The position numbers and the translations under genes are program-made. This document shows positions 18,532 to 27,888 of a DNA stretch of 64,000 bases, one piece after another (position 1 is the first letter of the stretch; each line of letters opens with the position of its first letter). The DNA comes from an uncultured Methanoregula sp. (lineage in GTDB: Archaea > Halobacteriota > Methanomicrobia > Methanomicrobiales > Methanospirillaceae). The notes beneath the pieces were generated by a model. It was not told the DNA's origin. It saw nothing but the letters and a program-made list of their open reading frames with translations, and ran no database searches. The DNA lies in the NCBI RefSeq assembly GCF_963677065.1, contig NZ_OY781872.1, forward strand, positions 3,033,419 through 3,097,418, written 5' to 3'.

Positions 18532-20514
18532 TCAGTCCGATGGCCGGATAGAACCGACAACCGATACAAGAGTTCCCTGAGCATCCCGGACCGGGGACGC
18601 CGTCAGGGTGTGCATCTGCCATGAGCCGTTCCTATGGCGTATCCGGCAGTCAACCCTGCTCCTTGTTTTTCCCGAGAGGAGATCCCGGTGAAAGAATTCC
18701 CGCCGGGAGTCCCGATCGTCGGGATGGACCAGGGCCTCGAACGACTGCCCGAAGAGTTCACCGGGAGAATAGCCCAGACGTTCCGTGATCCGGGGGGAGA
18801 CGTACGTGAAAATACCGCCGGGAGTGACCGAGAAGATGACGTCATCGGCATTCTCCACAAACGAGCGGAACCTCTCCTCGCTCTCGCGGAGCCCGTCCTC
18901 CATCTTCTTCCGTGCAGAGATATCGAGAACGATCCCCCGGAACCCGGCAAGGATTTTGTTCCGGTACACCGGGGACGAATAGATGAGAACCGGGAACCGG
19001 CTGCCGTCTTTTTTCAGGCCGGTATATTCCTTTGGCTCAAACGGAGTGCCGGCAATGAGTTTCTCCATACTGTCCCGCACATCTGCGTGCCGGGCGGGAT
19101 CGATGAAGGAGAGAACGTTGATTCCCTGCGCAAGATCGCGCTCAGACAGACCGAATACCGCAAGGGCGTGCCGGTTCGCATACGTGATCCGGAGATCCAG
19201 ATCGGTTTCGAACACGATCTGGGGAAGGGAATCCGTGAGATCCCGGTACTTTGCCTCGCTCTCCTGGAGCGCAATCTGCGCCCGCTTGGCCTCGGTGATG
19301 TCCTCATAGGTGCCAAGGACACCGATGGTCGCCCCGTCCCGGCTTCTGAGGGGCACCTTGCTGGTGCGGAGCCATGCCGTGCTGCCATCCGGGCGTATCT
19401 GGGGCTCCTCGAAATTGATCTTCGGGATTCCCGTCTCCATCACCATGCGGTCGTCTTCTCGGAAGTGCTCTGCAATCGCGGCAGAGGAATGATCGTAATC
19501 CGTCTTTCCTATCATCTCCGCGGGATCTCCGTATCCCACGTCGTTTGCCAGCGGTTTGTTGCAGCCCTGGAAGACCAGGTTTACATCCTTCCAGAATACC
19601 CGCTGGGGAATGGTATCGAGAACGGTCTGGAGCATCTGCCTTGAATCGAACAGCGCATCTTCCGCATTCTTCCGCTCAGTAATATCCCTCAGCGTCCCCG
19701 TGAAGATCGGACAGCCCCGGGGGTCGAGAGTATAGATGGTCTTGTCCTCGAACCACCGGTAGGTACCGTCTTTCCGGCGCACCCGGAACTGCTGGGACGG
19801 GATCCGGGCTTCGGGGTTCTGGTTCGTCTGGACGCTCCGGACAAGGGTTCCTGCATCGTCGGGATGGATGAACTCAGTAAAAATTTTTCCGATCATCTCG
19901 TCAGGCCGGTACCCGATTGCGTCGCCTGTCTGCGGGCTCATATAGCCGATCGTGCCATTGGGATCAAACGAGTACACGATATCCCGGTTCACCTCGACAA
20001 GCGTCCGGTACTTGATCTCGCTCTCCCGGATCTGCTGCTCGCTCCTGACCAGTTCATCGTACTGCTCGCGCAGCTCCTCTTCCGAAGCCGCAATCTGTTC
20101 ATAGGCAGTCCTGAGCTGATCCTGTGCCCGCCGGTTGGCAATAGCCTGCCGGAGCTTGTGCGCAAGTTCGGCGAACTGGGCAACGGGCTCCCCGCCTTTC
20201 TGGAGATAAAAATCGGCCCCGTTGTTGATCGCATCGATCACCACATCCTCGCGGCCCCGGCCGGTAAAAAGGATGAAGGGCAGGTTGCCGTGCTGTTGCC
20301 GGACCGTTTTCAGAAAGGAGATCCCGTCCATGCCAGGCATCTGGTAATCGGAGACAATAGCTTCACAGACAGGTATCTTGGAGGAGGCAAGAGCCTCTTT
20401 TGCCGAGATCGAAGTCTCAACATGAAACTCCCCGGACTGCTCCAGGAACATCTTGGTCAGTTCAAGGAGACCGGGTTCGTCATCGACATAGAGAACTCGA
20501 ATCTCTTCCGCCAT
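18532..20514 (-). CDS. Response-regulator receiver protein with four PAS domains
   Basis: A 660-residue cytoplasmic signalling protein. Residues 1-125 are a receiver domain: acidic pair V-D-D, phosphoacceptor in S-D-Y-Q-M-P-G-M-D-G, and the conserved lysine in Y-L-Q-K-G. A coiled coil (about 130-170) leads into four PAS domains at about 170-290, 290-415, 415-540 and 540-660. Several end in the PAC signature D-I-T-E/D-I-S (G-T-L-R-D-I-T-E-R, T-Y-E-D-I-T-E, V-L-D-I-S-A-R). There is no HisKA, HATPase or DNA-binding domain after the last PAS. It probably relays phosphorylation and ligand or redox signals through partner contacts; the partner is not in the immediate neighbourhood. Confidence 0.88.
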   Translation of the reverse strand: MAEEIRVLYVDDEPGLLELTKMFLEQSGEFHVETSISAKEALASSKIPVCEAIVSDYQMPGMDGISFLKTVRQQHGNLPFILFTGRGREDVVIDAINNGADFYLQKGGEPVAQFAELAHKLRQAIANRRAQDQLRTAYEQIAASEEELREQYDELVRSEQQIRESEIKYRTLVEVNRDIVYSFDPNGTIGYMSPQTGDAIGYRPDEMIGKIFTEFIHPDDAGTLVRSVQTNQNPEARIPSQQFRVRRKDGTYRWFEDKTIYTLDPRGCPIFTGTLRDITERKNAEDALFDSRQMLQTVLDTIPQRVFWKDVNLVFQGCNKPLANDVGYGDPAEMIGKTDYDHSSAAIAEHFREDDRMVMETGIPKINFEEPQIRPDGSTAWLRTSKVPLRSRDGATIGVLGTYEDITEAKRAQIALQESEAKYRDLTDSLPQIVFETDLDLRITYANRHALAVFGLSERDLAQGINVLSFIDPARHADVRDSMEKLIAGTPFEPKEYTGLKKDGSRFPVLIYSSPVYRNKILAGFRGIVLDISARKKMEDGLRESEERFRSFVENADDVIFSVTPGGIFTYVSPRITERLGYSPGELFGQSFEALVHPDDRDSRREFFHRDLLSGKTRSRVDCRIRHRNGSWQMHTLTASPVRDAQGTLVSVVGSIRPSD

Positions 20515-21113
20515 GAGATATTCATATTTGCACTTTCGTATATCTCTTTCTGTTGATACGACCGGATGAGCCGCTGGCAGAAGACAAAGATTGATGTATT
20601 TGCCACGTTATTTAACATAGACAAGATTCCGGAACCTATCATTTCCGGAAAAAACCTGTGCAGAAGGATTGCACAGGAAGCGGACGATGTCGTTGCCATT
20701 GGGATCAACGGCATCGGGTATGACGCGATGCCCGTTCTTACGGTCCTGATGATCCACGGTTTCGTGGTGATGGCCCGTACAGGGGGCCTTTACCCGGAAC
20801 GGGTAAGTATCCCGCGGGGTTCTGTAAGGAATAACACATACCATCGCAAACGGGTTCCCGGAAACGGGAATAAGCCCCGCACTGTCAGGAAGTATCGGCA
20901 GGATGGATCGGGTCCGAAAAACTCCCGGGCAACCGGACCGGACCCGGCCGTCACGGATACCGGTGCAGGGCCGGTCTTTCGGGAGAACCTAAAAAAAGAA
21001 CAGCCGGCAGTTCGTAACGGGCAGATCCGGCAGTTCTTTACAACACCGCAAAGCCGGGAAATAATTCCCAAAAACACGCTTGTCATATCAGGAAAATAAG
21101 GAGAACCAATACA
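20515..21113 (+). other. Region before the RNase J gene: unresolved, contains a structured-RNA candidate
   Basis: About 600 bases. A plus-strand frame is open from 20566 to 21099 (177 codons). Its first part has codon use that could be coding (residues such as DVVAIGINGIGYDAMPVLTVLMIHGFVVMARTGG), but the second part is rich in charged and polar residues and overlaps base-paired segments, so I do not call it a gene. The distal part is described separately as an RNA candidate. I see no recognised domain in either strand. Confidence 0.4.
20780..21000 (+). ncRNA. Candidate structured RNA (leader of the RNase J gene or independent ncRNA)
   Basis: The stretch carries several strong potential stems. 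ACCCG/CGGGT with a GAA loop lies at 20792-20804. TTCCCG/CGGGAA closes a GAAA tetraloop at 20855-20870. GCGGGG at 20814-20819 can pair with CCCCGC at 20875-20880 and would enclose that hairpin. GGTCCG at 20911-20916 pairs with CGGACC at 20934-20939. It ends before an A-rich run. The sequence CCCCGCACTGT (20875-20885) and a later GGATACCGG recall cobalamin riboswitches, but the order and spacing of other conserved parts do not fit well. The nested stems are visible; function is not. Confidence 0.4.
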
Positions 21114-22451
21114 ATGGAAATAGAAATAATCGCCGTTGGCGGGTACGATGAAGTCGGGCGGAACATGACAGCCGTCCGCTGCGGGAAGGAGATTGTCATC
21201 TTTGACATGGGACTCCGCCTCGACCAGCTGATGATCCACGAGGATGCTGAAGTCGACGAGATGCATTCCCTCGATCTGATCAAGATCAAGGCAATTCCGG
21301 ACGACACCGTACTGCAGAAAGTCGAAGGCACGGTCAAGGCGATCGTCTGCTCGCACGGGCATCTCGACCATATCGGGGCCATCCCGAAACTCGCCCACCG
21401 GTACCGGGCGCCGATCATCTCGACACCCTATGCAACCGAACTGATCCGGCAGCAGATCTCAGGAGAGAAGAAGTTCGGGGTGGGCAACAAGCTCTTTGCC
21501 CTCAGTGCAGGCCAGCGGTACACGCTCTCGCCGAATCTTGTCCTCGAATTCGTCCGCACGCAGCACTCGATCATCGACACCGTAACACCGGTACTTCATA
21601 CCCCACACGGGGCGATCGTCTATGCCTGCGACTTCAAGTTCGACCGGACGCCGGTCATAGGCCAGCCGCCGGACTTTGCCCGCTTCCGGCAGCTCGGGAA
21701 GGAAGGCGTGCTCGCCCTTATCGTAGAGAGCACGTACATCCATCGCCCGGGCCGGTGCCCGAGCGAGCGGATTGCCCGGGATCTCGTGCGGGACGTTATC
21801 ACCAGTTACGAGGACGACAAGAATGCAATCCTCGTCTCCACCTTCTCATCCCACATCTCCCGGGTCAAGACCATTGCGGAATGCGCCCACGAGATCGGCA
21901 GGAAACCGATCTTCCTCGGGAGGTCCATGGAGAAGTATGCCGTTACCGCGGAACAGATGAAATATGTCTCGTTCCCGCCGACTTCAAGCGTCTTTGGGAA
22001 CCGGAGGACCGTGGACCGGATGATGCGCCGGATGATGAAGGAAGGAAAAGACAAGTTCATCCCCATCGTCACCGGGCACCAGGGAGAGCCCGGATCGATC
22101 CTCACCCGGATCGCATTCGGCGATACGCCGTACCAGCTTGCCAAGGGAGACAAGGTGCTCTTCTCGGCAAACATCATCCCGAACCCGATGAATGTCGGGC
22201 AGCGGTACGTCATTACCCAGCACCTCAAGAAAGCCGGTGCCAGAGTATTTGAGGACCTGCACGTGAGCGGCCATGCCTACCGGGAAGATCATTACGAGTT
22301 TCTCCAGATGCTCCAGCCCCAGCATATCATCCCCGCCCATGCAGACATAACGATGACCGCAGGGTACGCGGAGTTTGCAGGCGATCTCGGCTACACGGCA
22401 AACCAGAATGTCCACCCGATGAGAAACGGCGAACGGCTAAGAATTCTCTGA
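21114..22451 (+). CDS. rnj: Archaeal RNase J (metallo-beta-lactamase/beta-CASP ribonuclease)
   Basis: A 445-residue nuclease of RNA decay and maturation. Metallo-beta-lactamase motif 2 is S-H-G-H-L-D-H-I-G (about residues 79-87), followed by Y-A-C-D-F-K (motif 4) and E-S-T-Y-I-H. The beta-CASP region has S-T-F-S-S-H-I-S and the motif-C region V-S-G-H-A, and H-A-D-I lies near the C-terminus. The start has a good ribosome-binding site (AAGGAGA). Length matches euryarchaeal RNase J. Single gene, preceded by the structured-RNA candidate. Confidence 0.92.
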   Translation: MEIEIIAVGGYDEVGRNMTAVRCGKEIVIFDMGLRLDQLMIHEDAEVDEMHSLDLIKIKAIPDDTVLQKVEGTVKAIVCSHGHLDHIGAIPKLAHRYRAPIISTPYATELIRQQISGEKKFGVGNKLFALSAGQRYTLSPNLVLEFVRTQHSIIDTVTPVLHTPHGAIVYACDFKFDRTPVIGQPPDFARFRQLGKEGVLALIVESTYIHRPGRCPSERIARDLVRDVITSYEDDKNAILVSTFSSHISRVKTIAECAHEIGRKPIFLGRSMEKYAVTAEQMKYVSFPPTSSVFGNRRTVDRMMRRMMKEGKDKFIPIVTGHQGEPGSILTRIAFGDTPYQLAKGDKVLFSANIIPNPMNVGQRYVITQHLKKAGARVFEDLHVSGHAYREDHYEFLQMLQPQHIIPAHADITMTAGYAEFAGDLGYTANQNVHPMRNGERLRIL

Positions 22452-22742
22452 AGCGTATAACAGATTCTCAATTCTTTTTTCCGAGTCGAATAAAACACCC
22501 GTCCGGGAGAGAACGTTTGTTCACGCAACAGGTTTTTTACCTGTGCCAGGGGACCTAAAACAGTAACAGGGATTTTTTCTGTCGGTTCCTGATCCGCAGC
22601 GGGGGCGCCCATTCTGGGGCGGGATGACGGCCCGGCGTCTCATCTCCTTTTATTATCCAGGTAATGATTCTCTTCCCGTGAGGGTTACATCCACCGGGAG
22701 AACCAAAAGATTAAACATATCAGAATTATCCTCTCTTTTTGT

Positions 22743-23111
22743 ATGCGAACCGGGATTACGGTCATCCTGATCCTTACCGCAACGCTGCTTACGGCAGGCT
22801 GTTTCTATTTACCCGGTATGCACGTACTTGAGGATTCACCGGACCCGGTGGCCGGGCACTGGGTGAGCGGGGAGCCCCCCGCAACGGACCTGCACATCCT
22901 CCTCTTTGAAAACCGGACCTACATCACCCACGATTTTTACCTGGGCCAGAACGAGATGATCACGTATGGCACCTGGTCGCGGGGGGATCAGGAGCAGATA
23001 CTTCTGCAACCTGCTGCAGGCAATATCACCAGCTGGGTGTACGATCCTACTATCGATACAATCTACCTCACCGGCCTGCCCCAGAGAAAATATTACCGGT
23101 TTAAAGGCTGA
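22743..23111 (+). CDS. Small predicted lipoprotein
   Basis: A 122-residue protein with an N-terminal hydrophobic signal and lipobox L-L-T-A-G-C at residues 15-20, so it is probably lipid-anchored outside the membrane. The mature part is short and rich in aromatic and polar residues (HWVSGE..., YGTWSRGDQEQILL), as in small beta-rich lipoproteins that methanogen genomes carry in families. No recognised domain. It stands alone between RNase J and the kdp genes. Confidence 0.7.
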   Translation: MRTGITVILILTATLLTAGCFYLPGMHVLEDSPDPVAGHWVSGEPPATDLHILLFENRTYITHDFYLGQNEMITYGTWSRGDQEQILLQPAAGNITSWVYDPTIDTIYLTGLPQRKYYRFKG

Positions 23112-23192
23112 TGATCTTCCGCCAGCAACAAAAGAACCCTGAACCTGAATACCGGATAGTTCCGCGCGTTCAATAATTTTATCAATAAATGA

Positions 23193-23212
23193 GATGGAAG
23201 GACATTTCCATC
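23193..23212. promoter_or_regulatory. Inverted repeat upstream of kdp
   Basis: GATGGAA and TTCCATC form perfect 7-base arms around a 6-base spacer. A second TTTCCATC follows at about 23222-23229. It lies about 175 bases before the KdpC-KdpA start and upstream of the TATA-like element, where an activator might bind. Confidence 0.35.
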
Positions 23213-23281
23213 AGTACTATCCTTTCCATCGTATTTTCTCATCTCACGGGTTCACAAGCACCGCTTCAATGGAGAATGGGA

Positions 23282-23289
23282 ATATATAG
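23282..23289 (+). promoter_or_regulatory. TATA-like element of the kdp operon
   Basis: ATATATAG in an A+T-rich stretch about 80 bases before the KdpC-KdpA start. A transcription start about 25 bases downstream would fall close to the palindrome at 23312-23324. Confidence 0.45.
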
Positions 23290-23311
23290 TTAAAACCAGC
23301 ACGCTGCTATA

Positions 23312-23324
23312 GTGAACAATTCAC
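23312..23324. promoter_or_regulatory. Palindromic operator candidate at the kdp transcription start
   Basis: GTGAACAATTCAC has perfect 5-base arms with a 3-base centre. Its position at or just after the expected transcription start is where an archaeal repressor would block initiation. No regulator gene lies next to the operon. Confidence 0.4.
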
Positions 23325-23368
23325 AATCGCACCGAACGGCAGGGTATCGCGGTTGAGGCGGTCTCATC

Positions 23369-25789
23369 ATGACTACCGAGCCAGTCCAGGCAATGGTTAA
23401 GAAACAGGTCAAACCGGCAATCGTGCTCTTTTTATTACTCACGGTTCTTTTGGGGATTGGTTATCCGCTGGTTATAACCGGTATCGCCCAGGTTATCTTC
23501 CCGGTCCAGTCGAATGGGAACATACTCGAACATAACGGGAAGGTTGCGGGTTCGGCACTGGTCGGCCAGCCCTTCACTTCGGCAAACTATTTCTGGGGCC
23601 GCCCGTCTGCAACTTCACCGGTGCCGTATAACGCCGGCGCCTCATCGGGATCGAACCTCGGGCCGAACAATCCCGCACTCACGGACGCCGTGAAAGCCCG
23701 TATGGATGCTCTCCATGCAGCCGATCCAACGAATTCTCAGTCTATCCCGGTCGATCTTGTCACCGCATCGGGAAGCGGGCTGGACCCGGATATCAGTATT
23801 GCTGCTGCCCGGTACCAGGTTCCCCGCGTTGCCCGGGAACGGAACCTGAACGAGAATGATCTCCAGGCACTCGTTGCACAATATACCGAACCCCGCCAGT
23901 TTGGCATCTTCGGGGAGCCCCGCGTCAATGTCCTCTCGCTGAACCTTGCACTCGATGATCTCAGTGCCGGCCGCATCTCTGCACCGCAACAGACCACGGG
24001 ACACGAAAACCCTGAGCCGCTCGGTTTTGGCATGAGGCTGCCTGACTGGCTCCAGCTGATCGTTTTCATAGTCATTATCGCAATACTGGTTGTCCCCCTG
24101 GGTGCATGGATGGTCAAGGTTTTTTCGGGCCAGCCCAACTTCCTGTCTCCCGCCATTGACCGGATCGAACAGAAATTCCTTTCGCTGGGCGGGATAAACC
24201 CGGGCGAAGAGATGGACTGGAAACAGTTTGCCATATCACTCCTGGTCTTTTCCATACTCTGCATCCTGTTCGTCTTTTTCCTCCAGATCTTCCAGCCGTT
24301 CCTCCCGCTCAATCCTGCCGGCCTCGGAGCCGTCCCCTGGGACCTTGCGCTCAATACCGCAGTCAGTTTTGCCACCAACACCAACTGGCAGGCCTATGTG
24401 CCGGAAGTCACCGTCAGTTACTTCACCCAGATGGCCGGGCTTGCTGTCCAGAACTTCCTGTCGGCTGCAACAGGCATGGCCGTTTTGCTTGCACTCATTC
24501 TCGCTTTCTCCCGCAGGTCGGTTGCAACCATCGGCAACTTCTGGGTTCTCCTGATCCGGAGCGTCATGATCCTGCTCCCCATCTGCATAGTCATCTCGCT
24601 TGTTCTGGTATCGCAGGGAGTTCCCCAGACATTCAACGGACCGGTCACGGTTCCCCTGCTGGATCCTGTAAAAGACAGCACCGGCTCGCTCGTAACCACG
24701 CAGACCATCCCGCTCGGACCTGTTGCCTCCCAGGTCGCGATCAAGCTCCTGGGCACGAACGGCGGAGGATTCTACAACACCAATTCCGCCCACCCGCTTG
24801 AGAATCCCACGCCGTTTTCCAATTTCCTCGAAAATCTCGTAATCCTCTTCATCCCGGCAGCACTCTGCTACACGTTCGGGAAAATGATCGGATCCGGGCG
24901 CAAAGGCATTGCCCTTCTGATGGCCATGACCATCATCTTCCTGCCGCTTGCAGGAATTGCAATCTGGTCAGAGCTGAACGGAAACCCGGCGTTTGCCCCG
25001 CTGGGCATCGACCAGACATCCGGCTTTTCCCAGCCGGGCGGGAATATGGAGGGAAAGGAAGTCCGGTTCGGGATCGTCCCTTCAGCGTGGTTCTCGGTCG
25101 TTACCACGGTGACATCGACGGGAGCAGTCAACTCGATGCATGATTCGTTCATGCCGCTTGCCGGCTTTGTCCAGCTGTTCGATATGCAGCTTGGCGAAGT
25201 TGTGTATGGCGGCGTGGGTTCCGGGCTGTACGGTATGCTGGTCTTCGTCATCCTCGCCATGTTCATTGCCGGCCTGATGGTAGGCCGGACCCCGGAACTC
25301 TATGGCAAGAAGATCGAACAGAACGAGATGAAGATCGCAACGATCATCATCCTGATCCCGATCTTCCTCATCCTCATCCTTACGGCTCTTGCGGTAATGA
25401 CGGATGCCGGCAGGGCCGGGGTGTTCAACCCGGGACCGCACGGGTTCTCCGAGATCCTGTACGCGTTCACATCTGCATCCCAGAATAATGGCAGCGCCTT
25501 TGCGGGATTATCGGCAAACAGCCTGTTCTATAACATCGCAACGGCAATTGCGATGTTCATCGGACGGTATGCAGTGGCGATTCTGACACTCGCGCTTGCC
25601 GGGTCGCTCGTTATCAAGAAGATCGTCCCGGCAAGCGAAGGTACCCTGCGGGATCACCGCCCGCTTTTCATCATCTGGCTGGTATTTGTCATCATCATTA
25701 TAGGGGCGCTGAGTTTTGTGCCGGCCCTCTCGCTTGGACCCATTGCCGAATTCATGAATATGGCAGCCTCGGGGATGATCCATGTCTGA
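23369..25789 (+). CDS. kdpCA: KdpC-KdpA fusion protein of the high-affinity K+ ATPase
   Basis: An 806-residue fusion. Residues 1 to about 200 are KdpC: one N-terminal membrane helix, then [17 protein letters not shown] and [13 protein letters not shown]. After a linker (about 200-225) KdpA follows to the end. It has its four selectivity-filter repeats, seen as T-N-T-N-W-Q, G-T-N-G-G-G-F, S-T-G-A-V-N-S and N-N-G-S-A-F. KdpA forms the K+ channel and KdpC stabilises the complex. KdpC normally ends, and KdpA normally begins, outside the membrane, so the fusion is topologically possible. The end overlaps kdpB by 8 bases. Each half is complete, so this is not a sequencing artefact of a truncated gene. 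Confidence 0.93.
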   Translation: MTTEPVQAMVKKQVKPAIVLFLLLTVLLGIGYPLVITGIAQVIFPVQSNGNILEHNGKVAGSALVGQPFTSANYFWGRPSATSPVPYNAGASSGSNLGPNNPALTDAVKARMDALHAADPTNSQSIPVDLVTASGSGLDPDISIAAARYQVPRVARERNLNENDLQALVAQYTEPRQFGIFGEPRVNVLSLNLALDDLSAGRISAPQQTTGHENPEPLGFGMRLPDWLQLIVFIVIIAILVVPLGAWMVKVFSGQPNFLSPAIDRIEQKFLSLGGINPGEEMDWKQFAISLLVFSILCILFVFFLQIFQPFLPLNPAGLGAVPWDLALNTAVSFATNTNWQAYVPEVTVSYFTQMAGLAVQNFLSAATGMAVLLALILAFSRRSVATIGNFWVLLIRSVMILLPICIVISLVLVSQGVPQTFNGPVTVPLLDPVKDSTGSLVTTQTIPLGPVASQVAIKLLGTNGGGFYNTNSAHPLENPTPFSNFLENLVILFIPAALCYTFGKMIGSGRKGIALLMAMTIIFLPLAGIAIWSELNGNPAFAPLGIDQTSGFSQPGGNMEGKEVRFGIVPSAWFSVVTTVTSTGAVNSMHDSFMPLAGFVQLFDMQLGEVVYGGVGSGLYGMLVFVILAMFIAGLMVGRTPELYGKKIEQNEMKIATIIILIPIFLILILTALAVMTDAGRAGVFNPGPHGFSEILYAFTSASQNNGSAFAGLSANSLFYNIATAIAMFIGRYAVAILTLALAGSLVIKKIVPASEGTLRDHRPLFIIWLVFVIIIIGALSFVPALSLGPIAEFMNMAASGMIHV

Positions 25790-27884
25790 ACCCGTACCAA
25801 CCCGGACCGCCGCCGCTATTCCCGGCCTCTACCGGCGGGCGGTTTTCGACGCCTTCATCAAACTCGATCCCCGGGCCATGATCCGGAACCCGGTCATGTT
25901 TACCGTTGAGATCGGCAGCGTGGTAACCACGCTTCTCTGGCTGCAGGCGCTTACCGGGCAGGGCGAGGCCCCGCCGGCGTTTATCGGTATGATCTCGGCA
26001 TGGCTCTGGTTCACCGTCCTCTTTGCCAACTTTGCAGAAGCCCTTGCCGAGGGCCGGGGCAAGGCACAGGCGGACTCGTTGCGGAAGATGCGACGTGATA
26101 CTGACGCAAAAAAACTCAATCCTGACTATACCCTTGTACGGGGCAGGGAGCCCGACGAAAAGTACGTCTCGGTCATATCCTCATCAGCACTGCACAAGAA
26201 CGATCTCATCTTTGTAAAAGCCGGGGACACGATTCCGGTGGACGGGGAAGTGATCGATGGCGTTGCCTCGGTCAATGAGAGCGCGATTACCGGTGAAAGC
26301 GCACCGGTCATACGGGAATCCGGGGGCGACCGGAGTGCAGTCACGGGGGGAACTACCATCCTCTCAGACTGGCTCATCATCCGGGTCAGCGCAAACCCCG
26401 GGGAAGGGTTCCTCGACCACATGATCGGTCTCATCGAAGGGGCGAAACGGCAGAAGACCCCGAACGAGATTGCGCTTAACATTCTCCTGCTTGGCCTGAC
26501 CGCAGTTTTCATAGTGGTTTCCGCTGCACTCTACATGTTCTCGCGTTACAGTGTAGAGACCGCAGGAATCGGAACAACAGTCACCATTACCGTACTTGTG
26601 GCCCTCTTTGTCTGTCTTGCACCAACAACGATCGGGGGACTCCTCAGTGCGATCGGCATCGCCGGCATGGACAGGCTGATCCAGCGCAATGTCATCACCA
26701 CATCGGGCCGTGCCATCGAAGCAGCGGGGGACGTGGATGTCCTGCTGCTGGACAAGACCGGCACGATCACGCTTGGGAACCGGCAGGCAGTCGAGCTGAT
26801 CCCGGTTGACGGGACAGAGATCCAGGAACTTGCCGAAACGGCACAACTCGCTTCCCTTGCCGATGAGACACCGGAAGGCCGCAGCATTGTCGTGCTGGCA
26901 AAGGAAAAATACGGGCTCCGGGGCAGGACCGTGGGAGCAACCGAATCAACAACTGAGATGCAGTTCATACCGTTCTCAAGCCAGACCCGGATGAGCGGTG
27001 TCACCGTTGGCAATAACCAGATCCGGAAGGGGGCGGCCGACGCAGTCTTTGCCCACATCAGCAACTGCGGTAAATCCGAAGTCTCGGAACAACTCAGACA
27101 GGTGGTAGATGACATCGCCCGTGCCGGGGGCACCCCCCTCGTGGTGGCGAAAAACGGGAAAGCTCTCGGCGTCATCTACTTAAAGGATATTGTAAAAGGC
27201 GGGATCAAGGAACGCTTTGCCCAGTTGCGGAAGATGGGCATCAAGACCGTCATGATAACCGGTGACAACCGGCTCACCGCCGCAACGATTGCCGCCGAAG
27301 CAGGAGTGGATGATTTTCTTGCGGAAGCTACACCGGAGAGCAAACTGAAACTGATCCGGGAGTACCAGACCGGGGGAAGAATGGTTGCCATGACCGGCGA
27401 TGGCACGAACGACGCACCTGCACTCGCCCAGGCCGATGTTGCCGTTGCCATGAACACCGGTACCCAGCCGGCCAGGGAAGCCGCAAACATGATCGATCTC
27501 GATTCCAATCCGACAAAACTGATCGAGATTGTCGAGATCGGAAAACAACTGCTCATGACAAGGGGAGCTCTGACCACGTTCTCGATTGCAAACGATATTG
27601 CAAAATATTTCGCGATAATCCCGATCGCGTTTGCTTCAACCTACCCGGCACTTGGCGCCCTCAATGTCCTTGGACTTCACCAGGGTATCCTTTCAGCCGT
27701 GATCTTCAATGCACTTATCATCGTTCTTCTGATACCCCTTGCCCTGCGGGGGGTCGGGTACCGTGCAATGTCGGCAGAAGAAGCGCTTCGCAATAACATC
27801 CTGCTCTACGGGATCGGAGGACTTATCGCTCCGTTCATCGGAATAAAACTCATAGACGTTCTGCTCGTTCTCATGGGTGTGTAA
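25782..27884 (+). CDS. kdpB: KdpB, ATPase subunit of the K+ transporter
   Basis: A 700-residue P1A-type ATPase. The actuator motif T-G-E-S (A-I-T-G-E-S-A-P), phosphorylation site [10 protein letters not shown] and hinge [10 protein letters not shown] are intact. The N-terminal D-A-F-I-K-L-D-P motif and the C-terminal A-N-D-I-A-K-Y-F-A segment are KdpB-specific. It drives K+ uptake through KdpA. It overlaps the kdpCA gene and is followed directly by the KdpD-like gene. Confidence 0.95.
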   Translation: MSEPVPTRTAAAIPGLYRRAVFDAFIKLDPRAMIRNPVMFTVEIGSVVTTLLWLQALTGQGEAPPAFIGMISAWLWFTVLFANFAEALAEGRGKAQADSLRKMRRDTDAKKLNPDYTLVRGREPDEKYVSVISSSALHKNDLIFVKAGDTIPVDGEVIDGVASVNESAITGESAPVIRESGGDRSAVTGGTTILSDWLIIRVSANPGEGFLDHMIGLIEGAKRQKTPNEIALNILLLGLTAVFIVVSAALYMFSRYSVETAGIGTTVTITVLVALFVCLAPTTIGGLLSAIGIAGMDRLIQRNVITTSGRAIEAAGDVDVLLLDKTGTITLGNRQAVELIPVDGTEIQELAETAQLASLADETPEGRSIVVLAKEKYGLRGRTVGATESTTEMQFIPFSSQTRMSGVTVGNNQIRKGAADAVFAHISNCGKSEVSEQLRQVVDDIARAGGTPLVVAKNGKALGVIYLKDIVKGGIKERFAQLRKMGIKTVMITGDNRLTAATIAAEAGVDDFLAEATPESKLKLIREYQTGGRMVAMTGDGTNDAPALAQADVAVAMNTGTQPAREAANMIDLDSNPTKLIEIVEIGKQLLMTRGALTTFSIANDIAKYFAIIPIAFASTYPALGALNVLGLHQGILSAVIFNALIIVLLIPLALRGVGYRAMSAEEALRNNILLYGIGGLIAPFIGIKLIDVLLVLMGV

Positions 27885-27888
27885 AACC

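Noticed and set aside
20875..20965. Cobalamin riboswitch call
   Set aside because: CCCCGCACTGT and a GGATACCGG-like piece are present, but the rest of the conserved core and the usual spacing are not convincing, and the downstream gene is RNase J.
20780..21000. SRP RNA or RNase P RNA
   Set aside because: The invariant helix 8 segment of SRP RNA and the conserved GAGGAAAGUC-type core of RNase P RNA are absent.
20566..21099. A 177-codon protein gene on the plus strand
   Set aside because: The second half is polar, lacks a hydrophobic core, and overlaps strong RNA stems; no family recognised.
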